Source: Clostridium cellulovorans 743B
GTDB lineage: Bacteria > Bacillota > Clostridia > Clostridiales > Clostridiaceae
Direction of reading: 5' to 3'
Assembly: GCF_000145275.1 (NCBI RefSeq)
Contig: NC_014393.1
Span: 3,534,001-3,598,000, forward strand
Length of the DNA stretch: 64,000 nt
Below the pieces are notes generated by a model that did no database searches, was not told the DNA's origin, and saw nothing but the letters and a program-made list of their open reading frames with translations. Made by a program: the position numbers and the translations under genes. Below, piece by piece: positions 8,037-16,720 of this stretch (position 1 is the stretch's first letter; each line of letters opens with the position of its first letter).

Positions 8037-9518
8037 ATGGAGTACAAAAGCACTCGAACTAAAACTCAACCTATTTCTTCAAGCGAAGCAATTATTAAAG
8101 GTATTTCTCAGGATGGGGGCTTATATGTTCCTGTTGAAATTCCAAAATTAGATATTCCAGTTGCATCATTAAAAGACTTGGAATATAAGGATCTAGCATT
8201 TGATATAATGAAGAGATTTTTTACTGATCTTAATCAAGAAGATTTAAAAAATTCTATATATAATGCTTATGATGAAAAATTTGATACCCCAACAATCGTG
8301 CCTATCACATATAAAGATGGTGCGCACTTCTTAGAACTTTTTCATGGACCAACTCTTGCTTTTAAAGACATGGCTCTTTCAATACTTCCTGAGCTTATGA
8401 ACTTATCTTTAAAGAAACAAGAAGTAAAAAAAGAAATTGTAATATTGACTGCAACTTCTGGTGATACTGGTAAAGCCGCATTAGAAGGTTTTGCTAATAA
8501 AGAATCCATCAAGATAGTTGTATTCTTCCCTAAGGATGGAGTAAGTGAAATCCAAAAACTTCAAATGATAACTCAAGAAGGAGATAACACTTTTGTTGTT
8601 GCTATTGAAGGTAATTTTGATGATGCACAAAGTGGTGTAAAAACTATTTTCAACGATAAAGCATTTGCAGAAAAATTAGAAAGTGAAAACTTCCTATTAT
8701 CTTCAGCAAATTCAATCAACATCGGAAGACTAGTTCCCCAAATCGTGTACTACTTCTATGGCTATTTAAACCTTCTTAAGAATAACAAAATAGCTGATGG
8801 TGAAAAAATCAATGTAGTTGTACCAACTGGTAATTTTGGTAATATCCTAGCAGCATATTATGCAAAAATTATGGGATTACCTATCAATAAATTCATTTGT
8901 GCATCAAATGATAACAACGTTTTATATGATTTCTTTACTACAGGAATTTACGATAAAAATAGAGACCTTAAAATTACAACTTCTCCATCAATGGATATCT
9001 TACTTTCAAGTAATCTTGAAAGATTATTATATACAATCAGCGGTGAAGATGAAGCTTTAGTTGCTAAAATGATGTCAGATTTAAATTCTACTGGCAAATA
9101 TGAAATCACTCCTGCTATGAAGGAAGCTCTTACCGACTTCTATGGAGGATTTGCAACAGAAGCTGAAGTTAATGCATCAATCTTAGATATATACAATAAA
9201 GAAAAATATGTAATTGATACTCATACTGCTGTTGCAATGCACGTATATAAAAAGTATGTAGCAGAAACAAATGATACAACACAAACTTTAATTGCTTCAA
9301 CTGCTAGCCCATTCAAGTTTAGCACTAACGTTGCTTCAGCTTTAGGAATCGATGTTGCCAATATAACAGACTTCGAAGCAGTTAATAAACTATCAGAAAC
9401 CTGTGGTATTGAAATTCCAGATAGAGTTTCAAAGTTATTAAACATGGAAATTAAACATAATAATTCATGTACGAAGACTGAGATGAAATCTATTATAGAA
9501 AAATTTTTAAAACTGTAG
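8037..9518 (+). CDS. thrC: Threonine synthase
   Basis: PLP enzyme converting O-phosphohomoserine to threonine, 493 residues, the longer form of the family. The N-terminus TRTKTQPISSSEAIIKGISQ with DGGLYVP is typical. The PLP lysine is K110 in TLAFKDMA; the phosphate-binding loop region is ATSGDTGKAALEG, and VPTGNFGNILAAYYAK is the second conserved block. The ATG follows an AAGGGGG site. It is the first gene after the T-box, 10 nt before thrB, so it is made with the other two enzymes of the homoserine-to-threonine branch. Confidence 0.95.
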   Translation: MEYKSTRTKTQPISSSEAIIKGISQDGGLYVPVEIPKLDIPVASLKDLEYKDLAFDIMKRFFTDLNQEDLKNSIYNAYDEKFDTPTIVPITYKDGAHFLELFHGPTLAFKDMALSILPELMNLSLKKQEVKKEIVILTATSGDTGKAALEGFANKESIKIVVFFPKDGVSEIQKLQMITQEGDNTFVVAIEGNFDDAQSGVKTIFNDKAFAEKLESENFLLSSANSINIGRLVPQIVYYFYGYLNLLKNNKIADGEKINVVVPTGNFGNILAAYYAKIMGLPINKFICASNDNNVLYDFFTTGIYDKNRDLKITTSPSMDILLSSNLERLLYTISGEDEALVAKMMSDLNSTGKYEITPAMKEALTDFYGGFATEAEVNASILDIYNKEKYVIDTHTAVAMHVYKKYVAETNDTTQTLIASTASPFKFSTNVASALGIDVANITDFEAVNKLSETCGIEIPDRVSKLLNMEIKHNNSCTKTEMKSIIEKFLKL

Positions 9519-9528
9519 GTGATTTGAT

Positions 9529-10416
9529 ATGATAAAAATTAAAGTTCCAGCTACTAGTGCTAATATGGGTCCTGGCTTTGATACTTTAGGAATAGCCCTT
9601 GACCTATATAATGAATTTACTGTTGAAGAAATCGATAATTCTTTAGAATTCGTAGGCTTTGAAGAAGCTTTTATGAATAAAAATAATCTTGTATATACCT
9701 CTATGATGAAAACTTTTGATGTCATCGGCTACAAACCTAGAGGATTAAGAATAGGAATAAGTAACAACATTCCAGTATCAAGGGGTCTTGGTAGCAGTGC
9801 TGCATGTATACTTGGTGGAGTAATTGGTGCGAACGAATTAGCTGGACAGGTTTTAAGCAAACAACAAATATTAGAGATAGCAACAGAGCTTGATGGTCAT
9901 CCAGATAATATTGCTCCTGCACTCTTTGGTGGTATGACAACTGCTGTAAAAACTAATAATCAAGTTTTTTGTGATAAAATCAATTTATCAAAAGGCGTTA
10001 AATTATGTGCTCTTATACCAAACTTTCACTTAGCAACTAAAAAAGCAAGAGCTGCACTACCAACTACTATTCCTCATGCTGATGGAGTCTTCAATGTTGG
10101 AAGAGTTGCCCTTTTAGTCACTGCCTTAGCTAACGGAAATTTCGACCTAGTTAAAGTAGCCTGCGAAGATAAACTTCATGAACCATATAGAGGAAATCTT
10201 ATTGCAGACTATGAAAATATAATCACAAAAGGAAAGTCCCTTAATCCACTTGGAATATTTTTAAGTGGTGCAGGTCCTACAATCATGGTACTTTTAAAAG
10301 AAGATGATGTAAATTTTAATAAAAATATTACATCATACTTAAATACCCTTGAAAATAGTTGGGAAGTTAAAGAGCTTAATGTTGATTATAGTGGCTCTAC
10401 GATTAGTATTGTTTAG
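9529..10416 (+). CDS. thrB: Homoserine kinase
   Basis: GHMP-family kinase phosphorylating L-homoserine, 295 residues. It opens with KIKVPATSANMGPGFDTLG and carries the ATP-binding glycine/serine loop PVSRGLGSSAACILGG (about residues 84-99). The C-terminal glycine motif GIFLSGAGPTIMVL is also present. Length is normal for ThrB. A TAGGTGAT site precedes the ATG. It lies between thrC and hom with short spacers and shares the T-box control. Confidence 0.95.
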   Translation: MIKIKVPATSANMGPGFDTLGIALDLYNEFTVEEIDNSLEFVGFEEAFMNKNNLVYTSMMKTFDVIGYKPRGLRIGISNNIPVSRGLGSSAACILGGVIGANELAGQVLSKQQILEIATELDGHPDNIAPALFGGMTTAVKTNNQVFCDKINLSKGVKLCALIPNFHLATKKARAALPTTIPHADGVFNVGRVALLVTALANGNFDLVKVACEDKLHEPYRGNLIADYENIITKGKSLNPLGIFLSGAGPTIMVLLKEDDVNFNKNITSYLNTLENSWEVKELNVDYSGSTISIV

Positions 10417-10437
10417 TATTATAAAGGGGTGATTTTT

Positions 10438-11724
10438 ATGGAAAAAGTTAAAATTGCACTACTTGGTTTTGGTAATGTTGGCCAAGGAGTATGGAAAATT
10501 CTGAACACAAATAAAAGAGAAATAATGATTAACTGTGGTTATGAAGTAGAAGTAGGAAAAATTCTTGTTAGAGATAAAAATAAACCTAGGGCTGTTGAAG
10601 TACCTGATTCTATAGTAACCACTGATATAAATGATATTTTAAGCGATAAAGACATTAAAATCGTTGTTGAATTAATGGGCGGCTCTGAACCTTCAAAGGA
10701 GTATATCCTAAGCTCATTAAAAGCAAAAAAACATGTTGTAACTGCAAATAAGTTACTTCTTGCAACTGTCGGAGATGAGCTCATATCAACTGCTGATGCT
10801 GAAGGTGTTCAATTTTACTACGAAGCTAGTGTTGGTGGTGGTATCCCTGTTATCCGTGAAATTAACGAAAGTCTTACAGCAAATAAAATCGAAAGCATAG
10901 TAGGAATTATTAACGGAACAACAAACTATATTTTAACTAAGATGTCTCAAGAATCTATGGGATTCGAAGAAGCTCTAAAAGAGGCTCAAGCTAAAGGTTA
11001 TGCAGAAGCAGATCCAACTTCTGATGTTGAAGCATATGACTCTGTATATAAACTAGCTATAATGGCTTCATTAGCTTTCAGCACAAAGGTCGACTCTTCT
11101 TCAATTTATAGAGAAGGTATCTGCAAAATAGATTCTATAGATATCGATTATGCTAAGAAATTTGGCTATGTTATAAAGCTATTAGCTATTGGAAAGGAAA
11201 TCGATAATGAACTTGAACTTAGAGTTCATCCAACAATGATATCTAAGAATCATCCTATAGCTAATATAAACGACTCTTTTAATGCAATATTCATAAAAGG
11301 AAATGCTGTTGGAGACCTATTGCTTTCTGGTAGAGGCGCTGGAGACCTTCCAACAGGTAGTGCTGTAGTTGGTGATATAATTTCTATCATAAGAAACAAA
11401 GCTGACTTACGCTCAATTGGAGAGATTAAAAGTAACTTACCACTAAAAAAAGTTAAGGATTTCAATGAAGCTACTTCAAGATATTATATAAGACTTCAAG
11501 TTGCTGATATTGCTGGAGTTTTAGGTGAAATAGCAGCAGTATTTGGTCAATATGATGTAAGCATACTTTCTGTTAATCAAGAAGTAATAGATAAAGATTC
11601 TGTTTCTTTAGTATTTATTACTCACTCTGCTAAGGAAGGAAATGTTAGCAATTCTATGAAGGTTATCGAATCTCTTGATCATGTTAATCAAATTGCTAGT
11701 ATAATAAGAATAGAAGAATTTTAA
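10438..11724 (+). CDS. hom: Homoserine dehydrogenase with C-terminal ACT domain
   Basis: NAD(P)H-dependent reduction of aspartate semialdehyde to homoserine, the branch point to threonine and methionine. The 428-residue protein has a Rossmann motif IALLGFGNVGQGVW at its N-terminus, the conserved KKHVVTANK, the catalytic region VGGGIPVIREINES and GIINGTTNYILTKM. The C-terminal 75 residues (YYIRLQVADIAGVLGEIAAVFG) form an ACT domain for threonine feedback. A longer frame begins with a GTG inside the GGGGTGA ribosome-binding site; the ATG at 10438 is clearly the start. It is the last gene of the operon, before a strong terminator. Confidence 0.95.
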   Translation: MEKVKIALLGFGNVGQGVWKILNTNKREIMINCGYEVEVGKILVRDKNKPRAVEVPDSIVTTDINDILSDKDIKIVVELMGGSEPSKEYILSSLKAKKHVVTANKLLLATVGDELISTADAEGVQFYYEASVGGGIPVIREINESLTANKIESIVGIINGTTNYILTKMSQESMGFEEALKEAQAKGYAEADPTSDVEAYDSVYKLAIMASLAFSTKVDSSSIYREGICKIDSIDIDYAKKFGYVIKLLAIGKEIDNELELRVHPTMISKNHPIANINDSFNAIFIKGNAVGDLLLSGRGAGDLPTGSAVVGDIISIIRNKADLRSIGEIKSNLPLKKVKDFNEATSRYYIRLQVADIAGVLGEIAAVFGQYDVSILSVNQEVIDKDSVSLVFITHSAKEGNVSNSMKVIESLDHVNQIASIIRIEEF

Positions 11725-11835
11725 TATATATATGTTCCAAACATGAGAAACTACCTTTATTTTAAGTACTATATATAAATTTAGTGTAGAATTTCCAAAT
11801 AGGACTTATATTATAAATGATTGATTTAAAAATTT

Positions 11836-11876
11836 AAGGAACATACTTTACGTGATAATGATAAAGTATGTTCCTT
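11836..11876. terminator. Bidirectional terminator after hom
   Basis: A 15-bp perfect stem (11836-11850 with 11862-11876) with an 11-nt loop, lying between the convergent hom and helicase genes. Confidence 0.85.
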
Positions 11877-11879
11877 CTT

Positions 11880-13637
11880 TTATAGTTTAACTAAAAGCTT
11901 ATTAATCTCTTCACTTACTACTGCTCTTTGACTTACTATCCATTCTAAATCCATCTCAATCTTAAAAACCTTAGAAAATGAATAATATAAGCTTATCTTT
12001 TGATAGAATGTTTCTAGTTCAGTTAATTCTAAGAATTTCAAACTTGGCTTTGTTAGTATTTTATTCTTTAAAACAAACAACTCATCTATATAACTTATAA
12101 AAGTTTGCATAATCTCTACATTAGACACATCAAAAGGAATTTTCAATAGCTGCCACTGATCTCTTTCACTAAGTTTATATCCCTTAACAGCATCTAAAAC
12201 AATTAAATATTCGCTAACGTCCATCTTCCTGTAAAACGGTAACTCTTCCTCTTTCTCTGCCCAAATAGCCAACTTTTCGGCTAAAGGAAGACATTGTATC
12301 TTTAGTATTTCCTCACTAGGGCCTAAAACAGCACTTTCTATCTCATCATCCCTTACAGAAAGATATTCACTCAAATAGTTTTGATTCTCTTTATACGAAG
12401 CTACATAGCCAATATCATATATACCAAGACGCCCAGCTCTCCCGGCTATTTGCTTCACTTCCTGAGTAGTTAAATACCTTAATTGATTTCCATCAAACTT
12501 TCTAACATCCATAAAAATTATCCGTCTTATTGGAAGATTAACTCCCATACCTATAGCATCAGTTGTAATAAGAATTTCAGCCTCATTGCTTATAAATTGA
12601 TCATATTGTTTTCTCCTCACCTCTGGTGGCAAGTCACCATATATCACACTTACCTTCTTATCAAGTTCTTTATAGTATGCAGCCAACTTCAACACCTTTT
12701 TCTTTGAAAAAACTACCAAAGCATCGCCAACTTGAACATCATTGTAATTAAAACTCTTCTCTTCCACTACTAATGGTAAATTCCGCTTATATTCTATGAT
12801 TTCAAATACTTCATCGCAATCTTCTAAAATTTCCTTTAAGATCTCCTTTGAATTCAATGCACCACATATGTGTATTTCTATAGCTTTTAAACCTAACAAC
12901 GCTTTTGTCCAAGCTGCACCTCTTTGATCATCATTAATCATTTGAATTTCATCTATTATGGCCACATCGTATTCATTCTTTATATCTAACTTTTCTATAG
13001 TGCAAGCTGTATGCTTAGCCCCTTCAATAATAACTTCCTCTTCACCTGTCTCTAGATTGCATAATACTCCTTCTTTATTTAGCTTTTCATAGTTTTCTAA
13101 CGCTAGAATCCTCAAAGGTGAAAGATAGACTCCCGAACTAGCTGCCTTCAATTTATTCATTGCATTATAAGTTTTTCCTGTATTCGTATCACCCAGATGT
13201 AAATAAAACTTTCTTTTTATTCTTCTAGCTTCCTTATATTCATTTTTAGGGTTACTTGGAAACACTTCTTGGAATTCTTTCTTTATTAATTCTGGTATAT
13301 GATAAGCAGTAAGAACACTAATGATTCCAGACTTTACATAACTATTGTAATTTCCTCTTATTACCTCATTAAAATTAAATTGTGTTTTATTTCTAAAATT
13401 ATAATCCTGTAATAGCCTTAACGATATGTCATCAAATATTTCTAAGTATTGATTATATACTTTACTATAGTCCCTTATAGCTGCATTCTCATATTCTCTT
13501 AGTTCTTTCAACTTTCTTCTTACTGCTGCTTCGTGTTCCCACAAACCGTGGGGCTTACTATGCTTTACAATTGTCTCTATTTGACTTAACTGATTTTTCA
13601 ATTTTCTAAAGTTTCTTTCAACCGCTGCTTTCTTCAT
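11880..13637 (-). CDS. SUV3-like DExH RNA helicase
   Basis: Predicted superfamily 2 RNA helicase, 585 residues. The first 145 residues are charged and helical without a recognised fold. Helicase motifs follow: Walker A-like GDTNTGKTYNA (about 168), motif Ia SPLRILALENYE, motif II DEIQMI (the DEIQ form typical of SUV3), motif V ITTDAIGMGVNLPI and motif VI KQIAGRAGRLG. GDTNTGKT and DEIQ are close to the mitochondrial SUV3 pattern (GPTNSGKT), so a role in RNA turnover is likely. The C-terminus from about 460 would be the accessory domain. The ATG follows GGAGAAA. It is transcribed alone. Confidence 0.85.
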   Translation of the reverse strand: MKKAAVERNFRKLKNQLSQIETIVKHSKPHGLWEHEAAVRRKLKELREYENAAIRDYSKVYNQYLEIFDDISLRLLQDYNFRNKTQFNFNEVIRGNYNSYVKSGIISVLTAYHIPELIKKEFQEVFPSNPKNEYKEARRIKRKFYLHLGDTNTGKTYNAMNKLKAASSGVYLSPLRILALENYEKLNKEGVLCNLETGEEEVIIEGAKHTACTIEKLDIKNEYDVAIIDEIQMINDDQRGAAWTKALLGLKAIEIHICGALNSKEILKEILEDCDEVFEIIEYKRNLPLVVEEKSFNYNDVQVGDALVVFSKKKVLKLAAYYKELDKKVSVIYGDLPPEVRRKQYDQFISNEAEILITTDAIGMGVNLPIRRIIFMDVRKFDGNQLRYLTTQEVKQIAGRAGRLGIYDIGYVASYKENQNYLSEYLSVRDDEIESAVLGPSEEILKIQCLPLAEKLAIWAEKEEELPFYRKMDVSEYLIVLDAVKGYKLSERDQWQLLKIPFDVSNVEIMQTFISYIDELFVLKNKILTKPSLKFLELTELETFYQKISLYYSFSKVFKIEMDLEWIVSQRAVVSEEINKLLVKL

Positions 13638-13882
13638 ACATTTTCTCCATGATCATTTATATTCCATAAATAACTTCAACATTTTTCATTTTACATTTAA
13701 CATCTGTAGCATATCTTTATCTTATGCAATTTTACCATATTTTAATATCCCATATATATGAAACTATATAAAAAGCCTACGAATATTTTAAAAATAATAT
13801 TCATCTCAAAGCTTTTTTAATGAATTATCTTTTCCTATTTAGAACATCCTAAATCTGAAACCCATGATATCCTATAAACAGC

Positions 13883-13916
13883 AAAAACCCTGCAGAATAA
13901 ATTCTGCAGGGTTTTT
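13883..13916 (-). terminator. Terminator of the zinc-ribbon gene
   Basis: A 15-bp perfect stem containing CCCTGCAGAA (13883-13897 with 13902-13916) with a 4-nt loop, 4 nt after the stop codon of the zinc-ribbon gene. Confidence 0.85.
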
Positions 13917-13920
13917 TTAA

Positions 13921-14088
13921 TTATCTTTGGAATCCGCCTCTATTGCTGTTTTGCTTTCTAGCTCTTCTGCAATCTGGGCATCTTTGTGGTTCGTTTTCGA
14001 ATCCTTTTTCTTTGTAGAAAGCTTGCTCGCCTTCTGTGAATACAAATTCTTTTCCACAATCTTTACATACTATTGTTTTATCTGCCAT
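13921..14088 (-). CDS. Small zinc-ribbon protein (55 aa)
   Basis: A short gene read directly from the minus strand: it begins MADKTIVCKDCGKEFVFTEG and ends in a basic GGFQR tail. Two CxxC knuckles (CKDC, about residues 8-11; CPDC, about 37-40) form a treble-clef or zinc-ribbon metal site. It resembles the probable zinc-ribbon family common in clostridia (zf-trcl type), usually about 50-60 residues. The arginine- and asparagine-rich C-terminus (RRARKQNSNRGG) suggests nucleic-acid or ribosome contact, which is inference. AAGGAG lies about 10 nt before the ATG at 14088. It has its own strong terminator. Confidence 0.85.
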   Translation of the reverse strand: MADKTIVCKDCGKEFVFTEGEQAFYKEKGFENEPQRCPDCRRARKQNSNRGGFQR

Positions 14089-14333
14089 TTTGAACATTCT
14101 CCTTTTTCTGGATAAATTAAGATTTTAACACTGACCTATTCATACCTAAAAAAGGGAATGCATTTAATCGTATTAAATCTTTACTTGTGTAGTCTTTTCT
14201 TACAACAATATAATATTAACACATATGAAAAAACCCTTCAAGCTTTTTTTAAAAAACTTTTTAATAATTTAAATAAAAATAATTTAATTTATATTTATAG
14301 CCAGGTCTTGCCTGGATTTTTTTCTATCTTATG

Positions 14334-14645
14334 TTAGTTGTTAATTTTTTTATACATAAGGATCATTTCTTTTACAAGATCCTTCATAACTTCTGTAGTC
14401 ATTAATTGATCTTCAGCGTGCATAAGAATTAATGAAACTGTTGTAGGCTCCCCTTGTGCCTCTTTTTGAATCAATCCAAAATGCGCGTGATGCGCTTCTG
14501 TTAAATAAGTATCTGCTTCTTTCAATTTTGCTTCTGAACCCTCATAATTTGAGTTTCTAGCCTCTACTAACCCTTCCATAATTAAGGACTTTGCCATTCC
14601 TACATTACTTATAAGGTTAAAAGCAACTTGTTCTAATTCATCCAT
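14334..14645 (-). CDS. PTS lactose/cellobiose-type IIA component
   Basis: Cytoplasmic phosphocarrier of the lactose/cellobiose PTS family, 103 residues, all helical. The phosphorylated histidine is H76 in LILMHAEDQLMT, the position of the active histidine in LacF/ChbA. Residues 50-56 (EAHHAHF) form the other conserved histidine cluster. It passes phosphate from HPr to the IIB at 16374-16676. It is the last gene of the operon, after the 78-residue unknown. I found no convincing terminator after it. Confidence 0.93.
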   Translation of the reverse strand: MDELEQVAFNLISNVGMAKSLIMEGLVEARNSNYEGSEAKLKEADTYLTEAHHAHFGLIQKEAQGEPTTVSLILMHAEDQLMTTEVMKDLVKEMILMYKKINN

Positions 14646-14728
14646 TTTCTCGTCCTCTTTTCTTCATTTTTTATAAAATAATAATCTGGGAATTTTATGA
14701 ACTCCCAGATTAAATTTACTGCATAGTT

Positions 14729-14965
14729 TTATCGGATGTGCACTGAGTAATATATCGCCATCCCATACTGTGACTTAGATTTAAAAGTATTCTTTATATA
14801 GGCCTCTGTAGCCGCTGCATCCATGTCACTTTCGACACTAAGCATTGACTTTATTTTAGTAGTTTCAACCAATTCGCATTTTACATGCTCATCTTGGTAG
14901 TCCTTAAAAAAATCATTTAAATGTTTTATTTGTGCTGAGTTCAATTCTACATTATACTTACCCAT
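14729..14965 (-). CDS. Unknown 78-residue protein in the PTS operon
   Basis: I do not recognise this family. The protein is soluble and mixed alpha/beta, with no signal peptide or membrane segment. It opens MGKYNVELNSAQIKHLNDFF and ends QYGMAIYYSVHIR, with one cysteine (CELVETTKI). It lies between IIC (stop at 15000) and IIA (start at 14645) on the same strand, with gaps of about 35 and 83 nt, so it is part of the beta-glucoside operon. A role in PTS regulation or as an accessory subunit is only a guess from position. Confidence 0.75.
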   Translation of the reverse strand: MGKYNVELNSAQIKHLNDFFKDYQDEHVKCELVETTKIKSMLSVESDMDAAATEAYIKNTFKSKSQYGMAIYYSVHIR

Positions 14966-14999
14966 CTGCTCATCTCCTATACTATAAAATTAATATTTT

Positions 15000-16307
15000 C
15001 TATTCAGTTGCACCTGATTTATTAGCTGCCATAACAAATGGTATGTAAACAACAACTGATATTGCAACAAGTACAAGTGATATTAATAATGCTAATGGCT
15101 CTTGTGTTGCAAAGAATGCAGCTAGTGGTCCTGGTGTTGTCCATGGCACGTTAAATGCTAGTGGTGGAATTATTTCAAAATGGATACATAAGTAACCTAT
15201 AAATACATTTACAACTGGTAATATTACGAATGGTAATATAAATATTGGGTTTAATACTATTGGTAACCCGAATATTATTGGTTCGTTAATGTTAAATATT
15301 GCAGGTCCGATAGCTAATTTATTAAGCGATTTGAAATCTTCTCTTTTTGAAACTAATATTATAGCAATGATAAGACCGATAGTCATACCTGAACCACCCA
15401 TGTTACCAAAGGCGTCAACTAATTGCCATGTAATTTCATTTGGTGCACCCCATGCTGTTCCGTTTGCTGAAGCATAAGCTAAGTTGTCATTTTTTGGTCC
15501 TTCAAACATAGCGCTTTGAATAGCGTTAACTGTGTTTGGTCCGTGGATACCGAATATCCATAATAAATTACTAAGAGTAAGTAATATTAATAATGTTCCA
15601 ATGTTTTGTCCTAGACCTTCTAATGGTTTTTGGATAGCTGAATAAACTATTGGGAAAATACCGTCTGCGTTAACTTTAGTAGCTAAGAAGTTAACTACTG
15701 TAACTATAAATATCATTATAAATATTGGAATTAAAACTTTAAATGATCTTGCAACTGCTGGTGGTACTGAATCTGGCATCTTAAATTGAAGTTTTTCAAC
15801 TTTAGATAATCTTGCGAAACCTTCACCAACTAAGAATCCTATGAACATAGCAACGAAGATACCTTTTGTTCCAAAATATCCGCCTGCTGTTTTAGCTAAA
15901 TCTGGATAAAGGATGAAGAAAGATGAAAAACCTAATAATCCACCTATTAAATCATCTCCACCTAGTGTTTTAACTAAGTTTCTAGTAATTAAGAAACAAA
16001 CTAATAAGGATAATATGTTTAATGTTCCGTTGTTAGCTGGCCATAAAACTGGAGCTACTTCTGTTAAACCTGGTATTAATTTACCTAACATTAACTTATC
16101 ATATACGAAACCATCTGCTGCAAAGAATGCACAGTTAAGCATTACGATAAATGATCCTGCCATTGTTAATGGTAACACTAGGATAAATGCGTCTCTTAGC
16201 GCTGCTAAGTGTCTTTGAGCGTTTAGCTTCATAGCTATTGGAAGAAGACTTTTCTCAGCAACAGCTTCAAATCTGTCCATGAAACCTTTTTTGTTTGATT
16301 GACTCAC
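15000..16307 (-). CDS. PTS cellobiose-type IIC permease
   Basis: Membrane permease of the lactose/cellobiose PTS family (about 435 residues) that carries and helps phosphorylate a beta-glucoside. It has around ten hydrophobic segments and the conserved EIIC motifs IFGIHGPNTVNAI, ANGTAWGAPNEITWQLVDAFG and GPAIFNINEPIIFGLPIVLN; the INEPIIFG glutamate is the substrate-binding block. The frame can start at ATG 16322, but no ribosome-binding site precedes it. GGGGG inside that stretch sits 8 nt before a GTG at 16307, giving MSQSNKKGFMDRFE, which I prefer. It follows IIB in the operon. Confidence 0.92.
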   Translation of the reverse strand: MSQSNKKGFMDRFEAVAEKSLLPIAMKLNAQRHLAALRDAFILVLPLTMAGSFIVMLNCAFFAADGFVYDKLMLGKLIPGLTEVAPVLWPANNGTLNILSLLVCFLITRNLVKTLGGDDLIGGLLGFSSFFILYPDLAKTAGGYFGTKGIFVAMFIGFLVGEGFARLSKVEKLQFKMPDSVPPAVARSFKVLIPIFIMIFIVTVVNFLATKVNADGIFPIVYSAIQKPLEGLGQNIGTLLILLTLSNLLWIFGIHGPNTVNAIQSAMFEGPKNDNLAYASANGTAWGAPNEITWQLVDAFGNMGGSGMTIGLIIAIILVSKREDFKSLNKLAIGPAIFNINEPIIFGLPIVLNPIFILPFVILPVVNVFIGYLCIHFEIIPPLAFNVPWTTPGPLAAFFATQEPLALLISLVLVAISVVVYIPFVMAANKSGATE

Positions 16308-16373
16308 TTTGATAACCCCCATTATATATTTTTTTCTGATAGATTTATTAATTAAGTACTTTTAAAGTATCAA

Positions 16374-16676
16374 TTAACCGATTAACTTCATAGCCATTTC
16401 AAATACAGCTTTTCCATTCATCATTCCATAATCTTTCATATCGATTATGTCAACTGGAACTCTGCCTTTGATAACAGCATCAACTTGTGGTTTTTGGTAT
16501 CTTACTTGTGGTCCAAGTAAAACTACATCAACAGAATCTGCTACGCTAGCACATTCAGCAACCGGTAATGCGAAAATTTCGATTTCAATTGATTTCTCAA
16601 TTGCTGCTTGTTGCATTTTTGTAACTAATAAGCTGGTAGACATTCCAGCAGAACAAACTAATAATATTTTTTTCAT
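16374..16676 (-). CDS. PTS cellobiose-type IIB component
   Basis: Cytoplasmic phosphotransfer protein, 100 residues, with the tyrosine-phosphatase-like loop LLVCSAGMSTSLL; the phosphorylated residue is C8. VDVVLLGPQVRYQ is the second conserved block. It takes phosphate from the IIA encoded downstream and gives it to sugar bound by IIC. It is 44 nt downstream of the 6-phospho-beta-glucosidase gene, so the complete import-and-hydrolysis unit is in one operon. Confidence 0.94.
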   Translation of the reverse strand: MKKILLVCSAGMSTSLLVTKMQQAAIEKSIEIEIFALPVAECASVADSVDVVLLGPQVRYQKPQVDAVIKGRVPVDIIDMKDYGMMNGKAVFEMAMKLIG

Positions 16677-16720
16677 AATTAAATACCCCTCCTAAATTTT
16701 AAGCTATTGTATATGAATTT

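Noticed and set aside
10429..10437. GTG as start of hom
   Set aside because: It lies inside the GGGGTGA ribosome-binding site; the ATG 9 nt later is correctly spaced.
14301..14323. CCAGG/CCTGG hairpin with T7 as terminator of the PTS operon
   Set aside because: The stem is only 5 bp and the T-run is on the + strand, the wrong direction for the minus-strand operon.
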